A stretch of DNA of 64,000 nucleotides from Siphonodentalium dalli (Eukaryota > Mollusca > Scaphopoda > Gadilida > Siphonodentaliidae): assembly GCA_032622095.1 (NCBI GenBank), contig CP136064.1:140321954-140385953 (forward strand), given 5' to 3'. A model generated the notes under the pieces. It was not told where the DNA came from and searched no databases. It worked only from the letters and a program-made list of their open reading frames with translations. Both the position numbers and the translations under genes were made by a program. Positions within the stretch are counted from its first letter, which is position 1; each line of letters begins with the position of its first letter. Positions 21,201 through 33,110 of the stretch are shown here, in pieces.

Positions 21201-21315
21201 TCTCTAATCCATGCTAAGGGAGCTTTGTGCATCTATCCGTGGAATACAGGACCGTTGCAGCGGAAATCACCAGGGGCCTGCGGTTCTACACAGGAACTTC
21301 ACCACCAGAACAGGG

Positions 21316-21912
21316 ATGAAGAAGACAAAGACTCCTTCTCGTCGACGCAGGGACGCAGTACGAAGGGCCGAGCGGAGAAAGAAGAGGGCAGCTGTTGATC
21401 GGCCGGCTGCCCCTTCCCTATCGGCTGCGACGACTGACAGCCACCAGCCCTTTACCATCGACGCCGGAGGCAGACAGGAGCTCTCTGAGAGACGCCCAGA
21501 TGGCCCCTCCAACCCGGAGGTCAGAGTCAGCGGACCAGGGAAACGCACATCACCCCTGCCGTCGTCGAGGACAGTGGAGACAGGGACGCGGACACCACCC
21601 GATGTTCCTGCCGCCAGCTTCAATGCGGAGATGGACACCCTACCACCTCGGACACCGGAATTCCATCTAAACCCGATGTCCCCCATCTCCACGGGCAGCA
21701 CCAACAACAGCACTAGCTGCACCCGTACCAGAAAAGAAACAGACCTGGAATTTGATCAAAGAATGGCAGCCTATGATAAGAAATGGGAAGAACAAGACAG
21801 GCTACTTGCAGCAGTCGGTGTGGTGCTCCCTTCAAGATCATCAACAACAACAACAGAAGAAGTCCAAAAAAAGGAAGAAAATGAAATCCAAAAAAACAAA
21901 CATCATGTCTAG
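21316..21912 (+). CDS. Uncharacterised basic/Pro-rich ORF of a repeat family
   Basis: The ORF is open from 21211; the ATG at 21316 (MKKTKTPSRRRRDAVRRAER) is the more plausible start because the upstream residues look non-coding. The N-terminus is Arg/Lys-rich, residues about 35-150 are Pro/Ser/Thr-rich, and the C-terminus (DLEFDQRMAAYDKKWEEQDRLL) is a charged helix ending in a Lys/Glu-rich tail. It is more GC-rich than its surroundings. A related broken copy lies at 8408-8677 on the minus strand, so it is repetitive and probably the gag-like or accessory ORF of a mobile element. No known domain was recognised. Confidence 0.45.
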   Translation: MKKTKTPSRRRRDAVRRAERRKKRAAVDRPAAPSLSAATTDSHQPFTIDAGGRQELSERRPDGPSNPEVRVSGPGKRTSPLPSSRTVETGTRTPPDVPAASFNAEMDTLPPRTPEFHLNPMSPISTGSTNNSTSCTRTRKETDLEFDQRMAAYDKKWEEQDRLLAAVGVVLPSRSSTTTTEEVQKKEENEIQKNKHHV

Positions 21913-22099
21913 ATCATCTTTTTTTCATGTTCATCATTGTTATGTAAATGTAATACCATTTCATAACCCCGTCCATCAGTCCAAGGTGGGTTGTAGGAGA
22001 GGGGTTCCGCCACTCTCAAATCCTCCCTGGCCCTGGCATAAACCCCCAATAAACAATAGAAGCTGTATTGTTGTTGTGACTTTATACATGAACAATGGG

Positions 22100-22588
22100 T
22101 TAAAGGGGTACTGTACGCCATTTTCAATAAATTCCCGGTGATAACAACGTTCAGGTTATCTTAAAATCAAAGTTAATAATTTGATATAAATTTTCATTTA
22201 TGGCTGGAGTCATAAATTAAATTACGAATTTCCGTGTACAAGACGTAATCCAAATAATTCTCGGATAGTGGATTGGGCAAAGCGTGGCACACATGATCGT
22301 TTAAAAAATTATGTTGATACTGGGCGTAAACTCAAGGCACTCTCTGACTGGTGACTATACAATGACTTAAAGAGTATCTGCATAATGCATATATTATAAC
22401 ATTTATTTGATACATTTGCTTGAAAACTGTCGACAGCGACAATTGGTATTTTCGCATTCCGGCTAATCTGCCATCCGTAACATTACTTCGTACTCAACAG
22501 ACTTTCAAATACTGGAAATATGGTTACCTTATTCTACAATTCAGAGACAAAAGATCAACAACAACATTTGGGCCCAGTATCCCTTTAA
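22100..22588. mobile_element. TTAA-flanked MITE, 489 bp including TSDs
   Basis: Starts TTAAAGGGGTACTGTACGCC and ends with the complement of TTAAAGGGATACTGGGCCCA: short terminal inverted repeats (AGGGGTACTG / AGGGATACTG) bounded by TTAA at 22100-22103 and 22585-22588. No coding capacity. TTAA duplication suggests mobilisation by a piggyBac-type transposase. Confidence 0.6.
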
Positions 22589-23703
22589 TTTAATTATTAG
22601 TTTGTATAATCTGGCATGTAAATTGAAATGTGATCCTTATTGTGTACCAATGCTTTCTGGTAGCAAATAACATATTTTAGAAAACAGTTATTTACTTTCT
22701 AATCTGGTCTGGATAGATACTCCAGAGTATCTGGATGTTAGCTGCTCCGAAGTACCCAGACATGTACTCCAGAGTACCAACATTTTGGCACTCCATACGG
22801 GACAATTATATTACCTACGTACTTAGTTCTAAGAGTGTACAGGTGGAAAATATCGCGGGACACAGTTCGAATTTGTGCTTGCAAAGTAGCTTTCTTTATT
22901 TATTACTATCTCAGTTTTATGGATGGGACATTATTTTGGGGTCCTCTTTACTAAACGTCCGTATTTCAACGGTCATCGGTTAGCTTGAGATGTATATCGT
23001 CTGCAATTGGAATAGTCTACCCACTTATTCCTGTAATAACAAATGAAAGTAACGATTCGAGGTGGAGGGGGTGCCGGCGTATATTTAAAATGGCGGTTCC
23101 TAGCATGGTACGAGAAAATACTTCCGGTTTAATGATATGGTATAGTCTCATTAATAATTAGTAATTCTGACCACCGATTGGTCGATTTGAATTGGAGACA
23201 TGGTAATATACAATATCTCTGCTATTACCAAAGACAGCTTCATGTTAGAAGCATGACTTCGACAGTCATCATTCATTATATAAGTGTCAGTGTTCGGGCA
23301 GCGGCAGAAACATCACCCAGTCGGATTCTTTTCTAGTGGTCCCACACATTTACACTATTCAACCTACAACATTTTCCATGATTCCATATGGAAACCGAAC
23401 CAGATGGCTTAATTTAATTATTAACATAGCTCAGTGTGTGCGCTATTGGGTACCCATTTATTCGCGAAAATGAATTGGTTTTATAACAATCACAGGGCAA
23501 AACTTGATATATTAACAATAATGTCAAACCTATAATAACTTCACAAATTCAGATTAGCATATGTTTGAACTAAAGCAATGGTTCGTTATAAACTGCTCAT
23601 TCTGAGAAATAATGTGAGAAGGAGAACAAAAGGAATTGTCTTTTAATTTTACCAAATTTTTCATGAATTAGGATGACGAACATTTTCGGTACTTATCTTG
23701 CAG
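22589..23703. other. No gene; short local duplications and one TATA-like site
   Basis: Contains locally repeated ACTCCAGAGTA motifs at 22720-22790. TATATAAG near 23277 resembles a core promoter TATA box, but no transcript can be inferred. Confidence 0.35.
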
Positions 23704-23905
23704 AATCACTATGCAGTAACGAAAGAAACGAGTCAGAACACTGAAGAAATAAGTGTCGACGCACAGAACAAAGAGGGTGCAGTGTCGTATGAAATGGTAT
23801 CACAAGAGCAGGAGATGCCCCATATAACCACTCCCACTTCCGCCGTCACTGTCAGTCAAGAAAATCGTGAAGTGGTAACTTTGAAGAGTAGATACATTTC
23901 TAAGC
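23704..23905 (+). CDS. Candidate internal exon of an unknown host gene
   Basis: A 202-base open segment lies between a good acceptor (TTATCTTGCAG, ending 23703) and a consensus donor (AAGC|GTGAGT at 23906). It reads NHYAVTKETSQNTEEISVDA and continues open with Glu/Ser/Thr-rich sequence including AVSYEMVS, like the cytoplasmic tail of a membrane receptor. The same frame is open to 23982 if unspliced. It is the only stretch in 22600-28000 with both exon-like borders and non-repetitive coding character. Function unknown; could be chance. Confidence 0.35.
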
Positions 23906-24539
23906 GTGAGTTGCATATATGCATTTCTATACTGTTGTGTGCATATTATACCAGTAGTGTTGACTGGCGTAGCACACGTTAAAACTAATATGATTTTATC
24001 ACTTAGGAAATATACATAATTTGGCTGAATAGTTTTGCGTTATATATCAATGCCAAATATTAACCCGTATACCTAACTTCTGTGGTGCCCCGATCCCCAC
24101 CATGAAGCGGACGGCCTTACGCAAAAGTAGAGGCTCTTATGTCTTGGTTCGTGGATTTTGTGAAGAATTATAGCGACTATGTTAATCAGAAAATAAGTTT
24201 AGACAACTGGGAATAGTGATTGGCTGATATATGACCTCATCAAAATGGCTGCCATCCAAATTTCAGAGTAGGCACTTAGTCTGTTTGTTTGATAGCTGTT
24301 TGATCGGAACCAAATTTTGTATATGAGTTTCTCAGCCCAAAATGCAAATCGAGTTCAAATATGGGTTTGATCCGATTATTTTTAATGGTGTTATGGCCCT
24401 AGAATTGACATATAATTCAATTACACGTAATACACTGAGAATTTTAAGAGAAAGTCACAATCACACAGCAGTGAATTATTAGATTCTATATTTAGCTATG
24501 GAGAGGTACAGTTTATTGACATAATACACCAGTACATAT

Positions 24540-25490
24540 GACCAGCTAGCAGCTGTAGAGACACTGTATCTTATCTTAGAAAAAAATTAACACACCATTC
24601 CCTAGCTTCATCATATGATGTCATTGAAAATGGTTAACCCTCTCCACACATCATATGGTTTTGATGCTTTTCATTTGATCGTTCTGATTCTATATCCAGG
24701 TTGATGGTGATCCACTTTTCACTTGCATGGATTTTGGGATTAAAATTAACCCATTCCATAGACACATGATATCCGATAGTCAGATATTAAATTGTATACC
24801 TTTCACTTTGAGTCAGGTTCAGTAAGGATTTCTAAAAACCACCAATTGAACATTCATCATCAGAGGAAATGTCTTATTTTGACATTCCCTCAATTGTATT
24901 TGGGGTGCAGGATAATAATAACGTTGCTTGTATTCTTGAGACTGACTTATTGTATGGGATTCTAAATCCAATTACATGCTTGTATAGACTATTTTGTGTT
25001 GCTCAGTTCATTTAATAGTGTAGTTAAGATTAATCCCTTGCTATCTGATTTGATAACTCAAATATTTGTCAATGATTATGTTTATATTTCCTTGTCAAAG
25101 TTTATGATAACACAACCTAACCTGCATAGAGAGGGTCATTTGGTTTATTTGCTTTTAAAATATTAACATTCTCCAAAAATCCTGTTGACATAATGTGATA
25201 ACTAAACAGTTTTAACCCAATCACTCTTATAATCACATCCAGGTTAATTATTACACATTCTTCACTGTAGATTTTGGTATCGATTGAATGGTTTTGAAAA
25301 TATTAATCCTAATTTTAATGATATTTCTGCTGTATATAGACTTGTATCTTTCCAATGATCAGCTTAGAAGAAAACTAGCCCACCCATTCCATAGATATAC
25401 AGTATGCTATCCAATGTAATGACTCTAATATCTTCAATCTGACCATTCTCATATCTCACCTCTAGTTATATCATAATTATGCATTAAAAT
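24540..25490. repeat. Diverged repeats with a CCATTCCATAG core
   Basis: Three degenerate copies of AACYMACCCATTCCATAGA-like sequence at about 24575, 24745 and 25375, each followed by a CATATGAT or GTATGCTATC-like stretch and separated by related AT-rich text. Looks like an old tandem or dispersed repeat. Confidence 0.35.
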
Positions 25491-25558
25491 ATGTTATATC
25501 CAATCATTATCAATCATATTTTACCAAAATTTTAACTATTTTATCTTTAACTGTTATG

Positions 25559-25808
25559 TATGGTGCTTCTGTCTGACTATGGACTGAGCTTAATTAGCTT
25601 TATCACTCTAAAATCGAATGCCATATCCATGTTGACATGGAAGGTGCCCAATAAGTCTTATGACATGGTGCTTCTGCCTCACTATGGGTTGAGCTTAATT
25701 AGCTTTATCACTCTATAAGACATATCTATTTTAGAGTGACCTAATATGTTGAATTCGAATGCCATATCCATGTTCATATGGAAGGTGCCCAATAAGTCTT
25801 ATGCCACT
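25559..25808. repeat. Imperfect local duplication (two interleaved modules)
   Basis: Module 1 (GGTGCTTCTG..., GAGCTTAATTAGCTTTATCA) occurs at about 25561 and 25667. Module 2 (GAATGCCATATCCATGTT, GGAAGGTGCCCAATAAGTCT) occurs at about 25616 and 25758. The two modules alternate, so a unit of about 106-141 bp was duplicated. Confidence 0.7.
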
Positions 25809-25818
25809 TTTGAACTTG

Positions 25819-26218
25819 AAGGTACTCAATCCGATCCGATGGTTCCCATATTATCAGATACCAACAACAACAATTTTTTGGAAATGCCACTTCAGTTATC
25901 AGAATCGACTAATTGCCCAAAAAGAATGCTATCCACAGTCCACTATAGTATAAAATTGCACAAAACCTGTTATTTATCAACATTTTGAAAATAAAATTTG
26001 CCGGTTTGTCAAATATCGGACACAAAAAGGCCACTTGATTTTAGAGTTTTGCTGGGCCACTAAATATTCCAGGTGGTGAAAAATAATATATTTAAAAAAT
26101 TGATATCTGCTCACTCTGAGCTTTGGTTAATGGGTTCCTCGATTCAAATCAAATATGTTTTACCCCCTGAAGCCAAATAAATAGTAACTGAGGTGTGCTT
26201 AATCGGATTGAGTACCTT
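25819..26218. mobile_element. 400-bp MITE with 17-bp perfect TIRs
   Basis: AAGGTACTCAATCCGAT at 25819-25835 is perfectly repeated inverted at 26202-26218. The interior is non-coding and AT-rich. No clear target-site duplication seen. Confidence 0.6.
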
Positions 26219-28190
26219 TAATAGTAAGGTGTGAATTGTTGAAAAGGTTGGTGTAAGGATTAATGAAAATAGCTAATCGCTATCGCCAAGTTATGGGTTA
26301 AACATCTGCCGATCGTGATTGGCATCTCGTCAAAATTGGCTATTAAAACATTAATGGCTGTTCGAATTCGTTGGCTAGCAGCAACTTAATATTAAATACA
26401 TTTGAACACGTAACAATTTGGGCAACATAACATGTCCTACTTCGGTTCGTATTCCTGCCAACTATCGTTAAAATTTGAATCCATAAATATGATATGAAAT
26501 TTTACGAAAAATCTATGTTGGTACTCAAGCCAGGTGTTAAACAGAAAATAACTGAATTTTATGAAGAAAATGTAAAATAAATTAAAATATGTCGATTGCC
26601 ATATAATTGCAACCAAAACAGTGCGTCTACATTCAAGACGGTGGCCAGAATGGCTACCAAACTAGAGAATTCACCCACATCTCTCCAACTTCTACACCTG
26701 ATGCGCGATTTAGTGAATATATTTGATCCATGTTGGCGAAACAATAAGAATAGTTTGTGAACCATTGCTGTTTATACCAAAGAGAATGATACCAGAAAAA
26801 CTGAGTTAAAACCATCATCATGGCAGCCATGAACATTTCAGAATGGTCATTGAGTTAGGAAGGAAACTTTAGACATGAAAATGATTGTGTTTCTAGATTA
26901 ATGATAACAATGTATCATACTCCTTCTTGTCAGAGACATTTGGACATTAAAATCCAAGATGGCTCCAAAAACGGCGACCGAAATTCGAAACATTTATGAT
27001 TTTTCACGCCGCCTCGTAAATCATTCGCAACTGTTTGAAATCGGTGACTAACAGCAGCCTTATTTTGAATAAATGCTTATATCTAACCATTCGGTAAACA
27101 TAGCATGTTGTATTGCCATACGATTGTTACCATAATGGTGAAATTATCCATCCAAATTTGCTGCTAAAGTTTCATTGATAACGATCCGAATGTGTGTTTC
27201 TGTGACTACCGGTAAACACATTTTTTCCATGTTGACAAAAAACCCAGTAATTCTGATGAATATTTTGCGAACAATCGCTGATTATTCCTAACATTTCAAG
27301 CATAGAAACCATGAGATTTAGATACACTCATATATTCCTATTTTTTCGCAGTATCTATATCCCCACGCTTTTAGCATTTTAGCATGGCCTACTTTTCGGA
27401 CAGACAAATATGGTTGTACGCTTACCGGCAAATGAAATAAACTATGCGTTCGATGGACAACCGAAGGATCACACACGAGAGTGCGGATCACATATGAGAT
27501 TACACACGGGACTGTCGGGTTTATGTGATTCTAAGATCATTCTAAGATTTTCTGTTGTATCTGCTAATGAAAGTCCACATGTAAACGTTTTATAAGAACA
27601 CGTAATCCCATCACATGATATTGATGACCGATCGCTGAATCCAGTGGATTCGATGACCCATCATATTGCATGAAACAAAATATACGACTTTGCGGTGTTT
27701 TGGTGAGGTATTTCATAAAAAATATCTAGGCACATGGCATAGGAATTGCGCTTTTAACGACGAAAGTCGTTTCGCTGAAAAAGCTAATAAGACGTTATTG
27801 TCACACACTGCACTCGACACTGAAACCTTGCCATATATTAATGCTTTCGTTAATTTCTAATATAAACTGACCAGCATTAACTACGTTCTGTGCACTGTGC
27901 TGTTAGACTGTGTGACAATGCATCAACTATTCAAACGAATTTGGGTTGATGAAACACACGGATATGCTAAAAGCAAGACAAAAATATCACGGGCCCGTAA
28001 AATGTATCTTCGTCTCATTCTCATCTCTGATTGGCTGAGGGTGCGTCACATGGCGGGCCGCAGATCACTTGTTACCATCGAGGGTAACATTTCGAAAGTT
28101 GTTGCCCGCTCAGCTATGACCAGTAAACATGGAATAACGAAGTACCCAACGTGCAGATATTCCCTTACAGCTCACTAATAATTTCCAAAA
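26219..28190. other. No gene recognised
   Basis: AT-rich sequence with short unconvincing ORFs (27410-27595, 27666-27860, 27897-28178). A small hairpin GTTACC-ATCGAG-GGTAAC is at 28073-28090. Nothing else stands out. Confidence 0.45.
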
Positions 28191-28191
28191 A

Positions 28192-28262
28192 CACTCATTT
28201 TACAAGAAAACCAAAATCAGAAATGGTAAAGCCCTCAAGATCATATTATTAGGCATAAATTA
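28192..28262. repeat. Short dispersed repeat (ACAAGAAAACC family), copy 1
   Basis: Text running from ACAAGAAAACCAAAATCAGA through CATATTATTAGGCATAAAT recurs with changes at 32708-32775 and 57992-58055. Often followed by tandem GACC/GGTCAAGGTC-rich repeats, so likely one end of a larger interspersed element. Confidence 0.6.
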
Positions 28263-28975
28263 CTAGCAGGTGGCCCGACTTCGTCCGGGCCTTGACCTTG
28301 AATTGACCATTTTGAAGGTCAAGGTGAGGTCGGGGTAACGATTGGACCCATTGAGTTATTTCTGCCTTTTTAATCAAGAGAAATGATGGTACCCGTCCCG
28401 TGATGGTACCCGTCCCTAAAAGAGGTACGTCTGTGAGTACCCATTTCAAGGTGAAGAATACCTCGGGCGGAAAAACTTACAATTGATCATTTTCAAGGTC
28501 AAGGTCAGGTCGGGGTCACAATTTAACCCGTCCATGACACTTCCCGTGGGTAGCAAGTTTGAGCTCAATCGGTTCGAGTCTATAAAGGACACACACATAT
28601 ATATAATCTGTGGGTACCCGTTTCAAGGTGAAGATCACCTCGGGCGAAAAAACTGACCCGATGCTCACGTGTGGACCCAGACGTAAGAATCACATTACGC
28701 ACATACGCTCTTTATCAACAACACTGCGGATGCGAACGCTCTTTAACTATCAACGCGATTAACTCCACCGTGCCAATGGCGGTAATTTTTGTGACTGCGG
28801 GTGGAGAATGGGTGCTCTGAGCTTCTCCAAAACGGCGATAAACACTGCCCGTGTGTTTTTAACCTTAGATTGGAAGTTTGAGCTCAATCGGTCCAGCCGT
28901 TTTACCGGCCATAGCTAACAGACAAACAACAAACAGACAAACAGAAGTCCCAAAATATATAGTAGACTAGCAGGT
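28263..28975. repeat. Interspersed repeat (GAGCTCAATCGGTTCGAG family), copy 1
   Basis: Contains GGTCAAGGTCAGGTCGGGGT, then CAAGTTTGAGCTCAATCGGT, GTGGGTACCCGTTTCAAGGT, TTACGCACATACGCTCTTT, GGGTGCTCTGAGCTTCTCCA and ends AAAATATATAGTAGACTAG. The same order recurs at 56200-56715, and partly at 29540-30330. Non-coding; non-autonomous element of unknown class. Confidence 0.65.
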
Positions 28976-29274
28976 TAGCCCGCCACTGGCGGCATTCGTC
29001 CCATGGCTTTGTTCGAAAAAGCAATTGCAACAGGTTCCGAGACACTTGTGCTGCATTTGCAGCAAATTTCGGCAATAGTCAGAAACATGACAATTTATTT
29101 TGTGTTTTTCAATGAGTTACTTATTTTGTTTTTCTATGAGTTAATTGTGCTTTTTTAGTTTTTTAATTGAATTTTTTGTTTTTAAATTTTACCCGATTTT
29201 TTTTGGTTTTTCAAGGAGTTAATTGTGCCTTTTTAATTTAGTTTTTCAATTTTACCCGATTTTTTTTGGTTTTT

Positions 29275-29540
29275 CAATGAACCCGTCCATGACACTTCCC
29301 GTATTTAGCAAGTTTGAGCTCAATCGGTTCGAGTCTATAAAGGACACACACATATATATGACACTTCCCGTAGGTATCAAGTTTGAGCTCAATCGGCATT
29401 CACTGGAATTTCCCAGTCAATATTTAGCAAGTTTGAGCTCAATCGGTTCGAGTCTATAAAGGACACACTCATATATATATGACACTTCCCGTAGGTAGCA
29501 AGTTTGAGCTCAATCGGCATTCCCTGGAATTTCCCAGTCA
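29275..29540. repeat. Tandem partial copies of the same interspersed repeat
   Basis: Three to four head-to-tail pieces of GACACTTCCCGTAGGTA...CAAGTTTGAGCTCAATCGG...GGACACACACATATATA, some carrying a CATTCMCTGGAATTTCCCAG insert. Suggests local amplification of one repeat end. Confidence 0.65.
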
Positions 29541-29651
29541 CCAACGCGGCGTAATTTTGGTACATATATAGAGACCAATTCTAAGCCGACATTGCCGTGG
29601 GGATGCCCGTTCCTACACGCGTTTTCGATTCTATGAAGTACCCACATATAT

Positions 29652-29725
<74 letters not shown>

Positions 29726-30330
29726 CTATATCTGGGGAGAAATCTGATGCTATAATCGTGATTATCTGGGATGATTTCGGTATATACCGATACTGTAAAA
29801 ACAAAGCGCGCCATCCGTGCTCGCAGGGAATAAATTTCGAGCGATAACGTTTGCGTAAATACGAAATTGTGAGTGTTGGTTTGTAACCGGGATTTCTGAG
29901 AAGCATTATGCCTATAACTACCCCCCCCCTAAGCCCTGACCTAAGTGTCATACATACTATAACAATGATGTTGTAAGAGCTCCAATAAATCTCCCCGCAT
30001 AGGCAAGCACTCAATGTTCCCGTATAACTATGCAGATGCTAATAACGTTGAATGGGAAACAGACGCTCTTTATAGAGATGCGTCAAAAACAAACGCTCAT
30101 TAAATAATCACTTGATTAACCCACGCCGTGCCTTTGCGGTGATTTGAGATTGGAGAACGGGTGCTCTGAGCTTCTCTAAACCACGACCACGGTCGTGTCG
30201 GTGGGATTTGACACTTACATAGGAAGTTTGAGCTCAATATGTAAACGCATTTTGGATTCTATGAAGTACCCACACACATATATACACACATATATATATA
30301 CGAAGTCTCAAAATATATAGTATAGATAAT
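29541..30330. repeat. Further diverged copies of the interspersed repeat
   Basis: Shares GGGTGCTCTGAGCTTCTC, GACGCTCTTTATAG and the end CTCAAAATATATAGTATAGA with copies 1 and 56200-56715. Interrupted by the TA microsatellite at about 29660-29723 and a C8 run at about 29922. Confidence 0.5.
29660..29723. repeat. (TA)n microsatellite
   Basis: About 30 uninterrupted TA/AT dinucleotides. Confidence 0.9.
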
Positions 30331-30585
30331 ATAAAATACATTGGTTACTCAGAATTCCGTTAAAACAACTAATTCTTCAAATTATTACAAAAAACTACGG
30401 TTATTACTGCAGGTTTCTCATTCACCACACTTCTAAATGCGGATAAAAAATCGGAGGCATTGTGTTCCCGCCATAAAATCTTCAAACGTGGCCCAGCCAT
30501 TGTTCATACCTAAACATCGAAAGCAATTAACGCCTTCGTAATAGTTACATACCGCAACTATCAGACATCCCGCGAATACACACCC
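30325..30585. repeat. Dispersed repeat pair, copy 1 (copy 2 at 32785-33110)
   Basis: ACTAATTCTTCAAATTATTACA, GTTTCTCATTCACCACAC, TGTGTTCCCGCCATAAAATC and AACATCGAAAGCAATTAACG all recur in order with substitutions at 32785-33110. Non-coding. Confidence 0.6.
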
Positions 30586-30639
30586 CACGAAAACCCGAAA
30601 TGTGTTGTCCTGCGAGATATCCCATCGCTATATCTCAAT

Positions 30640-31065
30640 TTGACACGGCCAGATTAGCCTTCCTACAACATCCTAAAACAATAAAGCCTCTCAAATCATC
30701 AACTTTCACGAACTTGGACATCTACACTTTCCGATCGCTCTACATAAGCATGGTCAGACATATCATCGAATACTGTAACTCCGCATGGAGCCCACATCAC
30801 AAATATCAAAGTATTGTATATCGAAGATTTAGAGGAGATCTAATCGATATATAAACTGTTGAATGGTTATTACAATATCAATGCCTGTGACATATTAGAA
30901 AGAAATTCATCAGGAAGAACAAGAGGACATAATACAAAGCTACAGATGCGCACTATTAAACAGGCCATAGGAAAATACTTCTTCGCACAGAGGGTGCCAC
31001 GGTGGTAAATAGCTGGAACTATATGCCAGAATTCACTGTTGAGGCTCCAACACTCGATCAATTAT
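30640..31065 (+). pseudogene. LINE-B-type reverse transcriptase C-terminal fragment
   Basis: The plus strand reads IYTFRSLYISMVRHIIEYCNSAWSPHHKYQSI, then jumps directly to YRRFRGDLIDIYKL, matching the LINE-B segment SYLYRSMVRPILEYCNTAWNPHHK and YRRFRGDMIETYK but lacking the about 40 residues between. After a frameshift it continues with RNSSGRTRGHNTKLQM, KYFFAQRVPRW and APTLDQL, matching the LINE-B end. Only the thumb/C-terminal part survives. Decayed, non-functional. Confidence 0.7.
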
Positions 31066-31069
31066 ATCT

Positions 31070-32700
31070 GCAGAAAAAAAATATTACAAAATAAAAACAA
31101 ATTAACAGTTGATTGATAGGCCGCGAATGATTGTCCGTGCATTGGGGTGACCTCATCAGCAGCAAACCATAGCATTCCAAATTATATGCTTTCTTTCTCT
31201 CCACAAAACCTACAATCTAATGTGCTACATATGTCATGCGATTCATATCTCTTCTCATTCTGAAACACTTCACATTTCGACTGTATCCGCACTACACATT
31301 CAAGTTAATATTACTTTCATACCAAGACCAACATCCTCTAATTCTGAGTTTATACAAGAAAACTGAAATATCTTATCGTCACCCCTGGTAATACCTTGTC
31401 TATACGCCCTCGTTATCAACTGATATCACAAAACAGCACCGAAGATTAGCCCTTTGATAGTGACTGCTGCCGCGTGGTTGGATGGGGAAAATCATCCACG
31501 GAAACGACTCATATACGCACATACTCTTGCTGTCGGATCCGATCCATGAAATAATGCTTCATCTTATATTTGTAACTGTATATATAATGAAACTTCATGG
31601 AATAAATACTGCTTAAATTCAAACGAGGCAATAATCCAGTGTTTTTCTTCAAAATGTCATCGTTCAGCATGTGATCTAAGAACACTGTGATAATCAGTTT
31701 TGTTTTATAAATATATGTTATACATGTACATAGGTAACATACGGACTCTGGGGCCTCATAATACAAAAAGAACAAGCACATGGCCAAATATGACACCCCA
31801 AGAAGATCCAGGCAACAATGGGCGGAACTACATGTGCGAAACTACACAACAAAGGCGGGAACGATATGCTGAGCGATACAGTCAATCGTACATGGTACAT
31901 CTTCTCAATATGTACCGAGGGTCAATCGAAGAGACAACGAATGGCTGTGAAATTCCTGGAGAGAAGGGAAAAGATAAAATTAGAACCTTGCCTGGATGGT
32001 TCATTGATAAGGTACATGTAATTGGCCTTACTAATACCAGTCTATTCGTTGCTGAAATGTGTTCGCTATAACGTATTAAATGCCGCACTCGAAAACAAAT
32101 TTCATCGTCATATTACGATAGAAACTTTTGGCAGAAATTGGACTATCAGTAACTGTCGTAAAATTACATCGTCGTAATGCGACTCGCCGTTTAATCGTAA
32201 AAGTGCAAGGTCAACGTAATCTGACATTTACAGAAGCTGAGACCCTGGTGTGAATTGAACTGTAGTGGGGTCTCAAGCCTAACTATCCCTCCATAATTAG
32301 AAACAAATGCCAATAAATGACAAAATTAGCTTGAAGATGGAAGTGATCCATCGTACCCCTGATTTCATTCAACCAGGCCAACAGGTGCTTATTGTCTGCA
32401 ATGCACGTCTACAATTGTAGATAAAAAATCGATTTGAACATCTAATTACATGTATGTCGCGAAATCAAGCTTTTTCGTACATGTACAACCGAATTATGGA
32501 ACAAAGTTACTTGTACATAGCTTGATTAATTGCCTAATTAGTGTGGGTCTCATTTCCACCAACCGGTGCTATCACCATGCCAAAGGTTAACGATCTCCGA
32601 TAATTAACACCTGATTTACAATGTGATATGCTCGGACTGACGGACAGACAGACGGAGTCATCGACTATGTGTATATGCCCCGAACCTCCTACGGGGATCA
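31070..32700. other. No firm gene; one exon-like open stretch
   Basis: 31700-32071 is open on the plus strand and Arg/Lys/Thr-rich, but shows no motif, and three overlapping frames are open, which argues against real coding. The rest is non-coding. A CCCGAACCTCCTACGGGGAT stretch near 32680 resembles the end of an interspersed repeat. Confidence 0.35.
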
Positions 32701-32707
32701 TGGGCAA

Positions 32708-32775
32708 AATATGACAAGAAAACCATAGTTAGAAATTGTGACGCCCTCAAGATCATATTATTATATAGGCATATA
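32708..32775. repeat. Short dispersed repeat (ACAAGAAAACC family), copy 2
   Basis: Same order of blocks as 28192-28262, including GCCCTCAAGATCATATTATT. Confidence 0.6.
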
Positions 32776-32784
32776 ATTATATAA

Positions 32785-33110
32785 CATAAAATATATTGGT
32801 TTCATGAATGCACCATCCGTTAAAATAACTAATCCTTCTAATTATTACAACAACTACGGCTTATCACTGAATGTTTCTCATTCATCACACTAGAAAGCCT
32901 CTCAATGCAGACAAAAAACAATCCACTAATTGGATTAAATACTCCCCCACAACTTCGCAATACGCCATTTAGTCTACTTTCAACTGAGACATACTTCATC
33001 AGCAATGTTAGTTGTTATATTATGCATTGTGTTCCGGAAATAAAATCTTCAAGAGTGGCCAAGCAATTTTCACACCTAAATATCGAAAGCAATGAACGTG
33101 GCCATAAAAG
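32785..33110. repeat. Dispersed repeat pair, copy 2
   Basis: Matches 30325-30585 block by block; carries an extra insert around 32900-33000. Confidence 0.6.

Noticed and set aside
28575-28600. GGTTCGAGTC, resembling a tRNA B box, in the interspersed repeat
   Set aside because: No A box at the right distance and no cloverleaf; the repeat cannot be called a tRNA-derived SINE on this alone.
29581-30014. Open frames of repeated Tyr-Ile
   Set aside because: Translation of the TA microsatellite.
31700-32088. Overlapping open frames on both strands
   Set aside because: Three frames are open at once, none with a motif; no splice context.
28192-33110. CRISPR-like array from the recurring short repeats
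   Set aside because: Repeats are irregularly spaced, diverged and eukaryotic interspersed elements; no regular repeat-spacer pattern and no cas genes.
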